NCBI GenBank assembly: GCA_903813345.2 | Contig: CAIIXF020000008.1 | Coordinates: forward strand, 21,498,822 to 21,562,821 | Origin: Owenia fusiformis | Lineage: Eukaryota; Annelida; Polychaeta; Sabellida; Oweniidae | Length of the DNA: 64,000 nt | Direction of reading: 5' to 3' | Shown here: in pieces, positions 36,913 to 48,839 of the stretch | Position numbering within the stretch: the first letter of the stretch is position 1 | Layout: each line of letters starts with the position of its first letter | Notes under the pieces: generated by a model | Seen by the model: the letters and a program-made list of their open reading frames with translations, nothing else | Databases searched by the model: none | What the model was told of the DNA's origin: nothing | Position numbers and translations under genes: made by a program

Positions 36913-37457
36913 TTTGAATTTATGTTACACGAGAACACATTTTGCGCAAAAACTATTGAGTCGCGCCGTTGCACCATGGAGATCTATTCCCTAGGGATAG
37001 AGGCCCGTGTGGTTGTGTCATAACCTCTGTTTTATAAGAATAATTACGAAATAGATCGAATGGTTCATGTTTGCCTCTTGGAACAAGCGAGAAGTTTTCA
37101 TATCACCAGGACACACTTCGTCCCCGGGATTTCGTTAAAGACTAAGTAAGGGCAACGCCCACTTACCCATGAGTTATATTTATCATAAATGCAGGCATAC
37201 TGTATGGGTGTAGCCAGCTTTCAGTCAGGATGAGGGGTGTGATTGCCCAAAAATTGAGTTAGAAGCTTCAAATAAAATGCATTTAAAGATCTTTCCTTCT
37301 TTTATCCCCCCATCTAATTATCTAATGGTTCTATTTTTATTGGTGGGATGCTTCCCACCCATCGTAACCTCCTCCCTGACTACTATATATTGTGAACTGT
37401 TTTAAGCATGAATGTCTTGTATCAAGGACCTTGTTCAATGGATGAAGGCGGTAAAAA

Positions 37458-38344
37458 CCCAGGGGGGGGGGTATTCCCATTATTTGCTATATGGGGACGT
37501 GCCCCGGCTAAAGTGGGTCACTTTTTCGCCGAAAAATCTCTAGATGGGGGTCCCATTTTGAAGAAAAAACCCTAGAAATGGGTCTTTTTGAAAAATCCTA
37601 AAACTGGGTACTGTTTCAGGAAAATCGCCGGAACACTGGTGATCCACTCGATTACGCTGGTTACCAAAACGGTTTACCAAAACGAACCGTTTTGGTAACA
37701 AAATGTCGGAACGTCGAGTGTATGATTTTTCTTTTTTCCTTATATCACGCGTTGTAGGCAGAATCCCCACGACGTTTTTTCTCACAAACGTATATTAGTA
37801 TCATATGTTATAAAAAATGTACATGTTTGCGAAAAAATAGCTCAGAAGACAACAGAATCGTCGATTTAATTGGTCACTTAAGTTACATAAACGGTTTGGG
37901 TTAAAAGTGCAGATCTTAACCGTTTTTCGAAAAACCGTTTATGTAACTTAAGTGAGTAATTAAATCGACGATTCTGTTGTCTTCTGAACTATTTGTTCGC
38001 AATTATGTACATTTTCTTAAGCATATGATACTGATACACGTTTCTGTTAAAAATGTCCTGGGAATTCTGCCTACAACGTGTGAAATAAGGAAAAAAGAAA
38101 AATCGTACCTTCGATGTTCCGACATTTTGTTACCAAAACGAACCGTTTTGGTAACCAGCGTAATCGAGTGGATCACCAGTGCGGAAGTGGGTCTTGTTTT
38201 TTAAAATTACCTTGAACGGTGGGTCTATTTTTCAAAGAAAAACCCTAGATGTGGATCCATTTTAGAGAAAAAATGCCTAGATGTGGGTAGATATTTTGAG
38301 TCTCAGCGGCACCCCTGTACAAAAATTTGACCAGTACCCCCGGG
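37458..38344. mobile_element. Outer TIR element (ccccggggg ends) interrupted by a nested fold-back
   Basis: The left end CCCAGGGGGGGGGTATTCCC is roughly inverse to the right end (CAGTACCCCCGG). Direct copies of GGTAAAAA lie at 37450-37457 and 38345-38352. Inside, repeated phrases of the type tgggtc(t)tttt and aaaaccctagatgtgg run towards both ends. The centre is occupied by the fold-back at 37634-38181. Confidence 0.65.
37634..38181. mobile_element. 548-bp fold-back element nested in another repeat, 5-bp TSD (CGGAA)
   Basis: The arms are about 250-265 bp, starting CACTGGTGATCCACTCGATT on the left and mirrored at 38181 on the right. The short centre is at about 37900-37932. Direct repeats CGGAA flank it at 37629-37633 and 38182-38186. 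Each arm contains an inner palindrome around aaaacgaaccgttttggtaa. Confidence 0.88.
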
Positions 38345-41167
38345 GGTAAAAAGCAAGGAGTTTAAAGGTTAGTATACAAGACACGTGGGATAAGAGGAGG
38401 CCCCATAAGAATCATAACACACAGCACTGACCAAGAGAATCCTTTCTAATGGTACTGTACCAATTTTTCTTGGTGCTAGGCTGTGAGGAACTATACCGGG
38501 GGTTCACTGTATAAACCTTGATGGGGATCATCAGTGCACAAAATGAAAATATAAATAAAATATCAAAATGAGGGTCACTCCACAAAAAAAGAATAAATAT
38601 CCATTGTAGTAGTGGGGTGTAACAACAATTAATGGTCTATTCCTGTGATATGACAATATTTTTAATGTTTGAAGCATTTGTTTGAGCGAGGCCAATGGGC
38701 CACTTTCTATATTTATGTATGTACTAAATCCCAAATTAAAGGGATCCAACACCTTACAAAACTTCTTAACGGAGAGGAATAAGGGAAAATGCTTGCCGGA
38801 TTCTGAATCTGTGTATTTTTTAATGATTTTTCACCGTCTTAGAATTTCAATTTTTTTTCCTTTGAAAAAATGAGATTTGCATTGTTTTCCAATTAGAAAA
38901 ATGAGTAAACATGAATAGCTCGAAATCTAACGGTGAGATTTTGTTTTAAATAATCATGGATATCAAGGCTAAATATAGCTATACAGTAAACATAAAAAAG
39001 CAATGCTTGGACTCTTCATATTCACACAAAAAAATAATTAGTAAATGAGGTTTGATATTTGTGAGAATAAGTTGTACGAGGTGCAATGCTCTACAAACAC
39101 CAGACTACAGGGTGGATTAGGATCAATGACACACATAAAAATTAATTTAAAAATATTTCATGATAATAATCTCAAACAAAAGCAGTTAGCGAAGGATACG
39201 TTTCATTACACTAAATAAATAGTTATCACTTTTGACTATATATACATATCTCGTGGGAATGTATTTCCATCTGCTCAAGATATCATATTTTAGCTTCGAA
39301 AATCACAATCGTTGGATAATACATTTGCCACCCTGGCCACCCTGTAGCAATGTAGCTTTCACTTGAAGTGTACCCTTGAGAATAATGAACTTACCTTCAA
39401 ATTGGTCTTGCTTTTGTGGTGTATGTGGCTTTTTAGCAAATCTGCCACGCTTATTTCTTTCCAGAACCATCTTGTTCAAATGTATCACTATACGCGCATG
39501 TATAGACAGATGACATACCTGTAGATACTGTATACATATAAATTATATATTGCACCTGTATTTACTTACATGGGAATATATTCCCTTTGGAAAAATGCAA
39601 ATGCATGAACATATATTTTTATCTTATATATGACTTCAAGCTAACATATTATTTCATATTTATATTTTCATAGTTAGTTTAACATGAATAATAGATCCAT
39701 GAGAACAATATTCTTTTTTTTAAATTGATGGGTTTACTGTGAATTCAATAAATTACAATTTGCAAGGGGTAAGTATACTGTATGAGCTAGCTAATGGCTT
39801 TGTATTTTATGTTAGGCCAGGGTAATTAAATTAGTTGTTTCTCTTTCTTCTATTTTTCAAAATTGATACGGGAATGACGGTTTTTATGTTACCTTTTTTG
39901 TCTATCTAAAATGCTGATGAGGGACGGGATGATTTTTTCTTTAGAATAACTGTAAAGACAAATAACTAATTTTGAAGGAAATAAACTGAGTTTATGTTGA
40001 ATTTAGCCAACTTTACTGGTATATTTCATCATATATCAGTACCACGATATTGTCAATTATCCTGATCCATAAAAAGTAAAAAAAAAGTGTTTCACACGCC
40101 ATGGATGCGCGCGAGGTACGGTGTTTTTTTCTCAGAAATGGCAGAAAAAAGGTGGAGGGGGATTGAGCCACACGCGGGCAAGAATGAGAAACAACTAATT
40201 TAATTACCCTAACTTTAGTTCATCCAGTAGTACGTTTTTACTGCAAAGTAATGTTTTTATATGCAGCTTAATAGCATAAAATATGTTGAATGAAGCATAT
40301 GGTGTGGATTAGTCGTGTGACACACAAACTGACCAATACATGAGGGTATTAGCTACTTTTCACATAAACCAAAGGAGGACAGTGCTTTTATTTCAACTGG
40401 GAGCTTACCTCCACACGACTGATCATCTTACCATGGTGGTGGTCCCCTTTAAAAGGTGTTTGGTTATTTCATTTGTGATGTGGTGCTTCCACATCTTCCG
40501 GACCGTTTTTAAGCAGAAAAGTATTGAATGTATGGATAAGCATTCTTTAGTTCAAAGGAAAACATAAAAATATTTATTGAATAAATTCAAACTGACATTA
40601 TGTATCAATCATCCGCCCAGTGAGGTAACAAAATCACAGTATAGAATGGTTTTAAACTCGGGTTTTACAATCAGTTCAAACAATCCCATACATAAAACCA
40701 TGAACCATAAAACCATGAAAACATATTACGCAAGTGCGAGGCGGTTGAACCCACTCCCAAAATTTTATAAGCGACTCAAATTACCCTGAAGTAGACGAAG
40801 ATTTCATTCACAAAATTCCGTATTGAAGACTGACGATAATCTGTGGCCTGTTCCAAACATCCAATCGCACATACAGTACCCTTTGTACAGTTTTCTAGGG
40901 ATACTTGACACTATCACTCTTACCCTAAAACGATAGGCTATAAGAGTGGATTGTTCACCCAGTAAGCGGTATGACAATGGCAAATTAAAAAGCCTTTTCT
41001 GTTTTTTATGCATTTTACTATTTGAGTTTGTGACTGGGTGCCTTTAAAGACTGAAATGCAAATTTTTGTTCAACATAACCTACAAGATGACTATGGTAAA
41101 TCCTCTTGACAGACTTTGTCAAACAAAGGTCCCTTTATCAAAAGTCCATTATTGAACCCTGGATCGG
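38345..41167. other. Intergenic AT-rich DNA between the C16orf89-like gene and the amidase gene
   Basis: No complete gene is seen. A possible small first exon lies at 39395-39470 (-). Downstream of the amidase stop (41168) the stretch to about 40800 may be its 3' UTR. No tandem array is seen. Confidence 0.4.
39395..39470 (-). CDS. Possible orphan first coding exon (25 codons)
   Basis: A minus-strand ATG at 39470 opens a basic, hydrophilic stretch (MVLERNKRGRFAKKPHTPQ) that runs to a good donor (ttgaag|gtaagttc), ending in phase 1. Exon 2 of the C16orf89-like gene at 34488 also starts after phase 1, so splicing to it would be in frame. It would replace the signal peptide with a charged N-terminus. 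Nothing but the open frame, the donor and the phase supports it. Confidence 0.25.
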
Positions 41168-44100
41168 TTAATGCCGTTCCATGGTTTGGTCACGAATCTT
41201 CTCAACAATGTGTCCAACTCGTAGGCAAGCTGCATCATCGTTGATCTTTGCCACAATCTGCATACCACAAGGGAGTCCGTCGGTGAAGCCTACATTGATG
41301 GTTAGTGCTGGGTGACCTGTTACATTGAAGGCACAACAGTTATTTCCCCACATCATACCAAGTTCGCACACCTCTGGAAACCAAACGTAAATGTTTCATT
41401 AATTATGCTCTTCCTACAATACGAGGGTTGATCATAAAGTTCTCATAATATCTCTCTTATTTCTTTATTTTTCAATATATTCTAATGAAATTTTCTCAGA
41501 ATGTGCAGCATGGAATGTCTTATTAATTCAGCAAAGAATATTTACTTTAACAGAAATATTAAATAAGAAATGGTTGCTATAGTAACAGGAAATCAAGGCA
41601 ACCGGGGCAAATAAAAATAATTGAGAGAATGAGCTTAATCAACCGTGTTTACATACATGATAAACTCTCATGAATTACCAAACACGTTATAATTTTAACT
41701 TGAATATGTTGTAAAGTGCTTTAAGAATTACATAAATCGATCATGTAAATTGTGTGATGTCATAAGAGGTGCTTTATTGCTCCATTAGATGTGATACCAG
41801 AGTCGAAGACTCAAAGCTAATGATCAGAAATGACTGAGTAAGAGAATGCAATAGATGCAGATCTTCAGAAAAATAAAATTCATACTGATAAAATGTTATG
41901 TTAAGTTTGTAAGATCCTTTGGTCAGACTAAACATGATCTAAAACAAATACATTGCTACAAAACAAAATTACACCCTGTGTGTGGTCTGTACATGTTAAA
42001 AATGAGCTAAAGGGGCAAAATCAATTTTCCTCAGGATATTTGACAAAACATTCATGGGGTCTAACAGTCACTTCTATGAAGCATGACAATCATCCATTAT
42101 GAGATCACACAATTCACATGACCATTATAATAGTCCACAACAGTCAAGAGCCTATATTATTTGACAATTTAATGTGTTTGATAGCTTTTTTGACGACTTA
42201 TTATGTATTTAAACATGGTTAATGGGGGCTATTCTTGCTAGTTTTTTTTATTTGCCCCGGGTGCCTTGATTTTAAGTTACTATGGCAATCATTTCTTACT
42301 TAATGTTTCTGTTATTCTAAATATTGTCTGCTTGATCAATAAAGCATTCCATGCTGCACATTCTGTGAAAATTTCATAGGAAAATATTGAAAAATAAAGA
42401 AATTAGAGAGATATTATGAGAACTTTATGATCAACCCTCGTATGATTAGGAAGAAACATTTATGAATAATTGTACCAGTGTGAAACAAATTATGGTCCCC
42501 TGGGGATTATGGTCCTCCTTTTTAAAGGCCCTTTACTGGCCCTGATTGTGTTTAAGATAATAAGGGAAAGAGTTGTATTTAGGTCACCACATAAATCAAT
42601 AGAGAGTAGGACCAAAATTTGATAGGACCACCTACCCTTTTACACCGGGATCAACTGGGGCAGTCGAACGAACCACAAGTCAACCGATTACCCTGCGCGC
42701 ATAGTCTAGTCATAAATTACGGCGAATCTTTATTTAAGAAGTGAAGTCGAACGAATGCAAAGGGTATCAACCAATTAAAATGAATATTTTACTTGTCTAT
42801 TTGAATTTTATTATAACCGGGAACCCCATATACTCGTAGTCGAGCAAAATGACAGAGCTCATCAAACAATAACTTACTCGATTGAGCCAAGAATATAGGT
42901 CTCGTAGATTTAGCATTTACTTTTCTGGATGTAAGAGAAAAACTCACCGGCAACGGAGGACTCGACTGTAGGTAGCTTTGGTGGTCTGTAATGCATAGTT
43001 GGCATAACCAAAACATCATACTTCTCTAGTACTTTGTCGTAAGCATGTTGCAGCTCGATCTGCCAGTTCTTCGACTTCATGTAGTATTTCATTCTGTAGT
43101 ATGTTTTCTGGTAGTTTGCCCAAAGGATCATGACTTTGGCGAATGTGTCAAGTGTATTGGATCGAGAGTGGAAACCGTCCAGTACAGTCTCTCTGTTTTC
43201 TATTGCGTAGTACCCCCTGTGTCCTAGGTTATCTATTAAAAAACAAACTACTTGGATGCTTGCAGTGTCATCCTTTACGATGGCATTCCACTTTCAGTTT
43301 AGACCTTCTTTGTAATGAAGTGTTTCAAATATCTTACCCCCATCCAGTTATCCTTATTTCGAGACCAGTATCGTTTGTTTTAGTTCTTCATTTTGTAAGA
43401 CATGCACTTTTAATTTATACTTCGAGTTTCTATGGACAGGGTCACTGTTGGACCGTTCAGCGTTTCATACTTACCATCACACTCAAACATCATTGGAAGC
43501 CAGATATTTTCACCTTCCTCGTGCATTGGTATAGAAACATCTTCTACAATCGCACCAACTGTTTTAAGTTTCATCGCTGCTTCACGGACAAGATCATCCA
43601 CATCTTGATCTCTGCCAACGAACCCCTCCTTCAGAATACCAATCTTAAAATCTTGCAAATCTGTACCAAGCTACAACGAAATCCATAATATATTCACCTT
43701 TGTAACAGTAAGTTACACATATCTGAGACTAGCATACCATTTATGTTAGTCTCAGCACATATGGAACTTTTCTGTTTGTAATCTCCTAATGCCCCCCCCC
43801 CCCCCCACCCACTGTCTATATTAATTCCACTCTAAAGACCGTAAAATTAGTTCTCCATTCATGTCTGGTCATCAAAATAGCTTTCCATGAGTTTACAATT
43901 AATCATTCGTACCTCCTATCATATACCTCAAACAATTTCTGAGAGATCAGCAATTTGCTCACGTGTTACTTATAAGATACACACACACAAAAATATACTT
44001 ATAAAGCAAGACGAACTTAGAGATGTATCTAAAAGTGTATCAAGAAAACGGGAATTTTTTCTACAGACCGGAAACGAACCCAGAATTTAAATAAAATTGT

Positions 44101-47100
44101 TCCAGATTTTTCAATTTTTCAAGTTAAGATATATGCAAGCTTTGTTAGAATTTGAAAAAGCTCTCAAGGATTAAATGCTCATAGCAATTGTAAAAATCTA
44201 TTTAAAAATAGTGCCTCTTTCAATAGTGTAGCTTATTATGTAACTGTATCATATGTACACTTCTGTATAAAGTCGATGTAATAGTAAGGGCCTTTGAAGA
44301 AACATTTAAAAAACTTTAGAAAATAAGCCATAGAGAAAATTCACCATAGAGACATAGTCCGGCACTTGAAGAGAAGGTGATTGAGTGGGATCTAGTCCGC
44401 CATCATATCCCGCAATCGCCTGAAACGTATAGGATGAGAATAACGAGTTCAGTATTCTGTATAATAAAAGTCAATTGGTTCGTTGGCTGCATTTCACCGA
44501 TTAACAAAAATAAAACTTTTACAAAGTAGATTATCAATTATTGAAAATATATGGTTTTTACAAATCATGTGCGCTTTCACAGTAGTTTTTATAGTTATAA
44601 TCTCATTTGGAAACGGAGTTCAGCAGTCGGCGTTCCTGGTTCGGCGTCTGTTACAAATTCTTACAATTTCCAATAACTGGTAGTGACATTTTATTATGTT
44701 ATTGCCTTGTTGATTACCTGTAGCGCAATGGCACAATCCCGAACGGTCTGTGTCATGGGACCCGTGTAGCAAATAGAATTATCACATCCATTGTGATGCC
44801 CTGTATTGGGAACCAGGCCGTAAGATGGTTTGATGGACACTACTCCACACAGTGACGCGGGAATACGAACTGAACCCCCTGCGTCCATACCCAAGGCGAT
44901 ATCAACTTCTTTCTTTGCCAACTAAAATTAAGAAAAAAAACATTTGTTTCCAATCCTCCTTTGTCTTCTTTGGTACTTTTGGTACTTTTTAGTTATTGTT
45001 TCTTTTTGATTTTTTGCTTGGTTAGTGGCCCGGTTAGTGCCCGTGAAGAAATTGTACTTGAAAGTTTTTCTGGAATTTTTGGGACTAAATCTGTGATGAC
45101 ATTACCAGTACAGCATTGCCGGTAGATGATCCACCTGCGCTTCTTGTTGGGTCATAGGGATTGGAAACTGGACCTCTAGCTGATGTGAAACTGGAAGCAC
45201 TTAAACCATATTCTTCCTGCGTTGTCTTTCCAATGATGCGACCGCCTGTTGCATTGATATCAAATAACTATTTAAATTTAAAGCTATAGGAAAGGATAGA
45301 GTGTGTAAAATCTAGGTAAAATGAAGTACGTTTTAAAGAAACATATATTGATGTGTCAAAAGTATCAGAAAAATAGATCTGACATAACTGATCGAATATG
45401 AACACTTGAAGTGTCACTACGATACAAACAAACAGCATTAGAAAAATAACATTGAAAAGTGAACAATCCCAGGGAACAACCCCTTGTCAAAATTATTGCC
45501 AAGGCTCAGGTGCCGAGTAACCTAGCAAATATAAGTAAAGTAGCAAAGGAATTCCGTAGTACCTGCGTCTAAAACCCTAGTTACACATGTGGTATCCTCA
45601 GGAGGCACAAAATGATCGATCATCTGTGAGCCACTTCTCATTGGAACCCCGGATATGCAGATTTCATCTTTGATAGCCACGGTTTTACCTTTAAGAATGC
45701 CTTCTGGCGCACCCTTTATCTCTACCTTCCAACACCTAAAATTCCATACAGCATGAGTAAATCCCGGGGAGTAAATAAAGGATGTAGACGAGTAAAAACG
45801 AGTTGATGGTGCGTGTTAAAGGCTCATATCGACAAAGTTGGCATTTTTGGAACGATTGCTTCCAATATTATACGTGCAATCTTTGTCTCATCCCATGGTC
45901 CTTTTATATTTCCCGTACTTCGGTTATGAAGCAATCTTAGATAGCTGTATGTCTTTGTTCTGTAAATCACCTATGATGTGCTTGTAACAAACTAAATCAC
46001 TTTTTCATTTTAGTAAGTCAAAACGAGCCTCTTACCATGCATTGTATAGGTTCTCTTCTTTCGTTGGTGCCCTGCCATACGTACGTGGGTATTTAGTTGG
46101 AAGATGTGGGGTTGGTAGGTCATTGACACTTTGATACACCTCACAATACGTTTCCATCACATCTGAAAAATAATATAATCAAGTTAAGATTATTCATAAA
46201 TTCAAGATTGCATACATTTTTTTTTTTTTTTTTATTGAATCAAACATAAAATAATACATTAAACAAGGCAAAGATGAAATATTAAACCACTTTCACACCA
46301 CCTCCATTCATTCAGACATTCGCAGCAGTCATACCCAGAAGTTCTGGTATATATATAAACATGGTATTTTCAAATTGAGTCACGTCCAAGTTGGGATTTA
46401 CCTCATTAAATTGTTTTGCATATATATAGTATTTGGTTGCTAGTGATAGCCACATTTTAATTTGAGGACCTCTTGAGACGTATACCTTATTTCAACAAAC
46501 CCGTTACAAGTTTAAATGAGAACGGGTTTGTTGAAATAAGGTATCTTGATAAAGTATCTTGATTTTCATGAGGTATATTTTAGATGGATACTACACGTTG
46601 ATTGGTAAAGGTTGATTCAATTCTGTCAACTCTAGTAAACTTAGATTTTCACTTGATCCCGCCTTACCAGAGTATTCTTTGAGTTCATCGTCAGTTGTCT
46701 GTAATCCAAGTTTCTCTGACAAGGTTTTTAGTTGGTCGACAGTAGGTTTTTGTACAGCAGGGATTCTCTTTAATGCTAGAAAGACAAACGGAGTGACATC
46801 ACAAAAATAGAATCAATATCAAACTATGGCAGACCCAGCTTTAGTATACCACCTTACAGAATAAATATATTTTTCTGAAGGACCACGGAAGTTATATATA
46901 TCAAAATAGATTTCAGATAGCCATATGTGTGGCTATTTTCTGAGGATTTAAACAGATACATATGAAAGGCCAATGCATCCATCATCTCCAGGAAAAGTAC
47001 TCGTAGAGATGTTGAAATAACTTGGACTTTGAGATATGTAATGTGCAAACAATCCACCAACATGTTTTTTGAAATGCTGTCCTGATTTTCACCCCTTTCC

Positions 47101-48469
47101 CCACCTGTTTGTTCAATGTTAGATGCATCGATGTGTTGCGTTTCTGAGACACTCTTGAAAGGAAAAGCATGAATTTGGGTTATTACCGTTATGTTCGCAT
47201 AGGGAAATATCATGCGATTCATTGTTTTCAGCTTAATTTTGGTCACCCAAAATTGATATCTTTAAAACCCCTGACTAATGAATGCATTTTACAGATATTA
47301 TGCATATTCTTAAATGTGTGTGACTATTGGTATATGTTTTATTGCTCTTCACCTGATCAACAGCGGGAGCTAAAAAACGTGTCTCACTCAAATTCGTTCA
47401 TGATTTCCTTTGAACGATGTGAGAAAATACGAATGTTCTTAATGATCTTGCTTTGGATAGCTCTTAAATGAAGTCCTATGGAAAATACCAAAGACAGGCC
47501 TTGAACATAGATATGATCCAGGACGCTTCATGTGTTTCGATCTAGCATAAAAAACGAACAAATAAAAAAGCATATAAATTAATAAAAAACACAAGCACCT
47601 GACGCTCAAGAGTATGATGCGGTACCTGCAGATCAGATGTGAATATGTAAATGTGCAAACTAGAATCATATTATTCATGTATGATTATAAAGACTATTGT
47701 CTTCGTCCGTGTTAGTGTTTGCTCGCGTGTTTTTTTCCGTGGGGAACTGAGAATGCTTGCCGTAATGTTAGTGAAGGCATCGATACGCAACAGACCAATA
47801 GGCCTAAGATTGAGACCATTGGATGGCTTTTTGATATCATAACAAATCAGTGTTAATTTGAAATTATTTGGGCAATTTTGTTATATGATATTTTGTTTAA
47901 AGTTTTCAAAACAGTTAATTCATTAAATATGAGTGTTCATTGTTCGAATTTAGTCAGATTTCAAGGTTTTTTAAAATGGGAATCAATGGGAGGAAAATGG
48001 GACCTGAAAAAGTATCCATTCGGATTGGACGGTGTTCGGATTAGCCAGCCGTTTGTATCTACAAGTTTCACTGTACAGTAAGCTGGGACAGTTTTTCACC
48101 ATTCTGACCACGTACGCGTTCTCATGATTTTTTAGCCAAAACTGTCAAAGCCTCCCCCCCCCACCCCCTTGGTAAAGGCTGGCTACGGATAAGGATTGTC
48201 TTACGGCCGGGCTCCCTACGTATCCTTCACATTTACAGTTACATATCCGTTTGATTTACCGGCGTCGTTCGGTAATGACATCAGAGAAAAGTCCCCGGCG
48301 CTCGGAATCGGATATCGGCCGATTCCTACTCCTCATCGGCCGGCGCAAATGTGACCTAGGTATTAACCAACATGTCATCTTTTGTCGGGCCTGCTGTGCT
48401 TCTATTTCCTCTAGTGTATGATGTATTTAAACTGTACTTACCCGGTGGTTTGGTGGTGTTGTCTGCCAT
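41168..48469 (-). CDS. Amidase-signature family hydrolase, complete
   Basis: Ten exons: 48442-48469, 46668-46775, 46036-46162, 45563-45735, 45106-45245, 44718-44921, 44345-44419, 43475-43670, 42948-43232, 41168-41373. All are GT-AG, the phases close, and they encode 513 aa. The N-terminal helical segment ([15 protein letters not shown]) and [20 protein letters not shown] precede the catalytic domain. Lys110 (VAIKDE), Ser185 (SAGGSSTGN) and Ser209 ([11 protein letters not shown]) form the Ser-cisSer-Lys triad. The 24-residue Ser-Ser spacing equals that of FAAH. Such enzymes hydrolyse amide bonds. [13 protein letters not shown] and the extra N-terminal helices resemble bacterial nitrile-pathway amidases (Rhodococcus type) more than FAAH or GatA. 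No signal peptide or TM segment is seen, so it is probably cytosolic. The natural substrate is unknown. Confidence 0.9.
41422..42440. mobile_element. 1,019-bp Tc1/mariner-type MITE with ~200-bp TIRs, TA TSD
   Basis: The left end CGAGGGTTGATCATAAAGTT…ggcaaccggggcaaat (41422-41613) is inversely repeated on the right (about 42235-42440, ending …GAACTTTATGATCAACCCTCG). TA flanks both ends (41420-41421 and 42441-42442). The interior is AT-rich with no transposase frame. It lies in the last intron of the amidase gene. Confidence 0.88.
46218..46480. mobile_element. Probable retroelement 3' end (poly-A on the minus strand)
   Basis: An uninterrupted T-run of about 20 at 46217-46236 is followed by attgaatcaaacataaaata. 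This resembles the T-run plus AT-rich 3' UTR that begins the two LINE fragments at 11261 and 23994. No RT frame follows, so only the tail of a retroelement remains. It lies in amidase intron 2. Confidence 0.4.
46482..46544. repeat. Perfect 24-bp inverted repeat with a 15-nt loop
   Basis: The left arm at 46482-46505 (starting ataccttatttcaacaaacc) is exactly inverted at 46521-46544. It lies in amidase intron 2, about 120 nt downstream of the end of exon 2 in the sense of transcription. Confidence 0.9.
46880..47050. repeat. Second copy of the 21188-21345 dispersed repeat
   Basis: It shares ccacggaagttat, a block of the type cagatagccatat, tgaggatttaaacaga and gagatg…gtgcaaac in the same order and orientation as 21188-21345. 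It lies in amidase intron 1 and is noncoding. Confidence 0.55.
47930..48080. mobile_element. Right-end fragment of the 878-2662 family
   Basis: It closely resembles 2520-2662: agatttcaaggttttttaa, atgggaggaaaatgggacc, ggtgttcggattagccag and a terminal ttcactg followed by TA. The left end is missing. Confidence 0.65.
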
Positions 48470-48839
48470 GGCTCTTCCTTGCTCTCTCAGCTAGTAAATA
48501 TGTGGATAGTAATTTGTTAATGTTTAATCTTACTAGAGTACAGTAATACTCGACAGTGTTAACAGTTTATGAAGGTCATGAAGAGAAGTCTACTACAGAG
48601 TAACGATGTACAGACTTGACGCAATCAAGAAATATGATGCGAAAATGACGGAATCCAGAGTCGAATAATTTCATATCGTACATATAAGAAAAATCAAGAT
48701 GACCACACAACATAAAGTCAATTAATGAAAAAGGTCTGAATCAATTGAAGCGTGACAGTGGACTAAAACGATACAAGCTGAGATGCATCGATGTAAAGAT
48801 AAGTTGGATTCTTGATCCATCTCCAATATGTGACTTAAC

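Noticed and set aside
43143-43688. 181-codon plus-strand frame
   Set aside because: Antisense to two amidase exons (42948-43232 and 43475-43670), with no homology of its own.
46240-46480. Full LINE copy downstream of the T-run
   Set aside because: No reverse-transcriptase frame follows; only a tail-like segment is supported.
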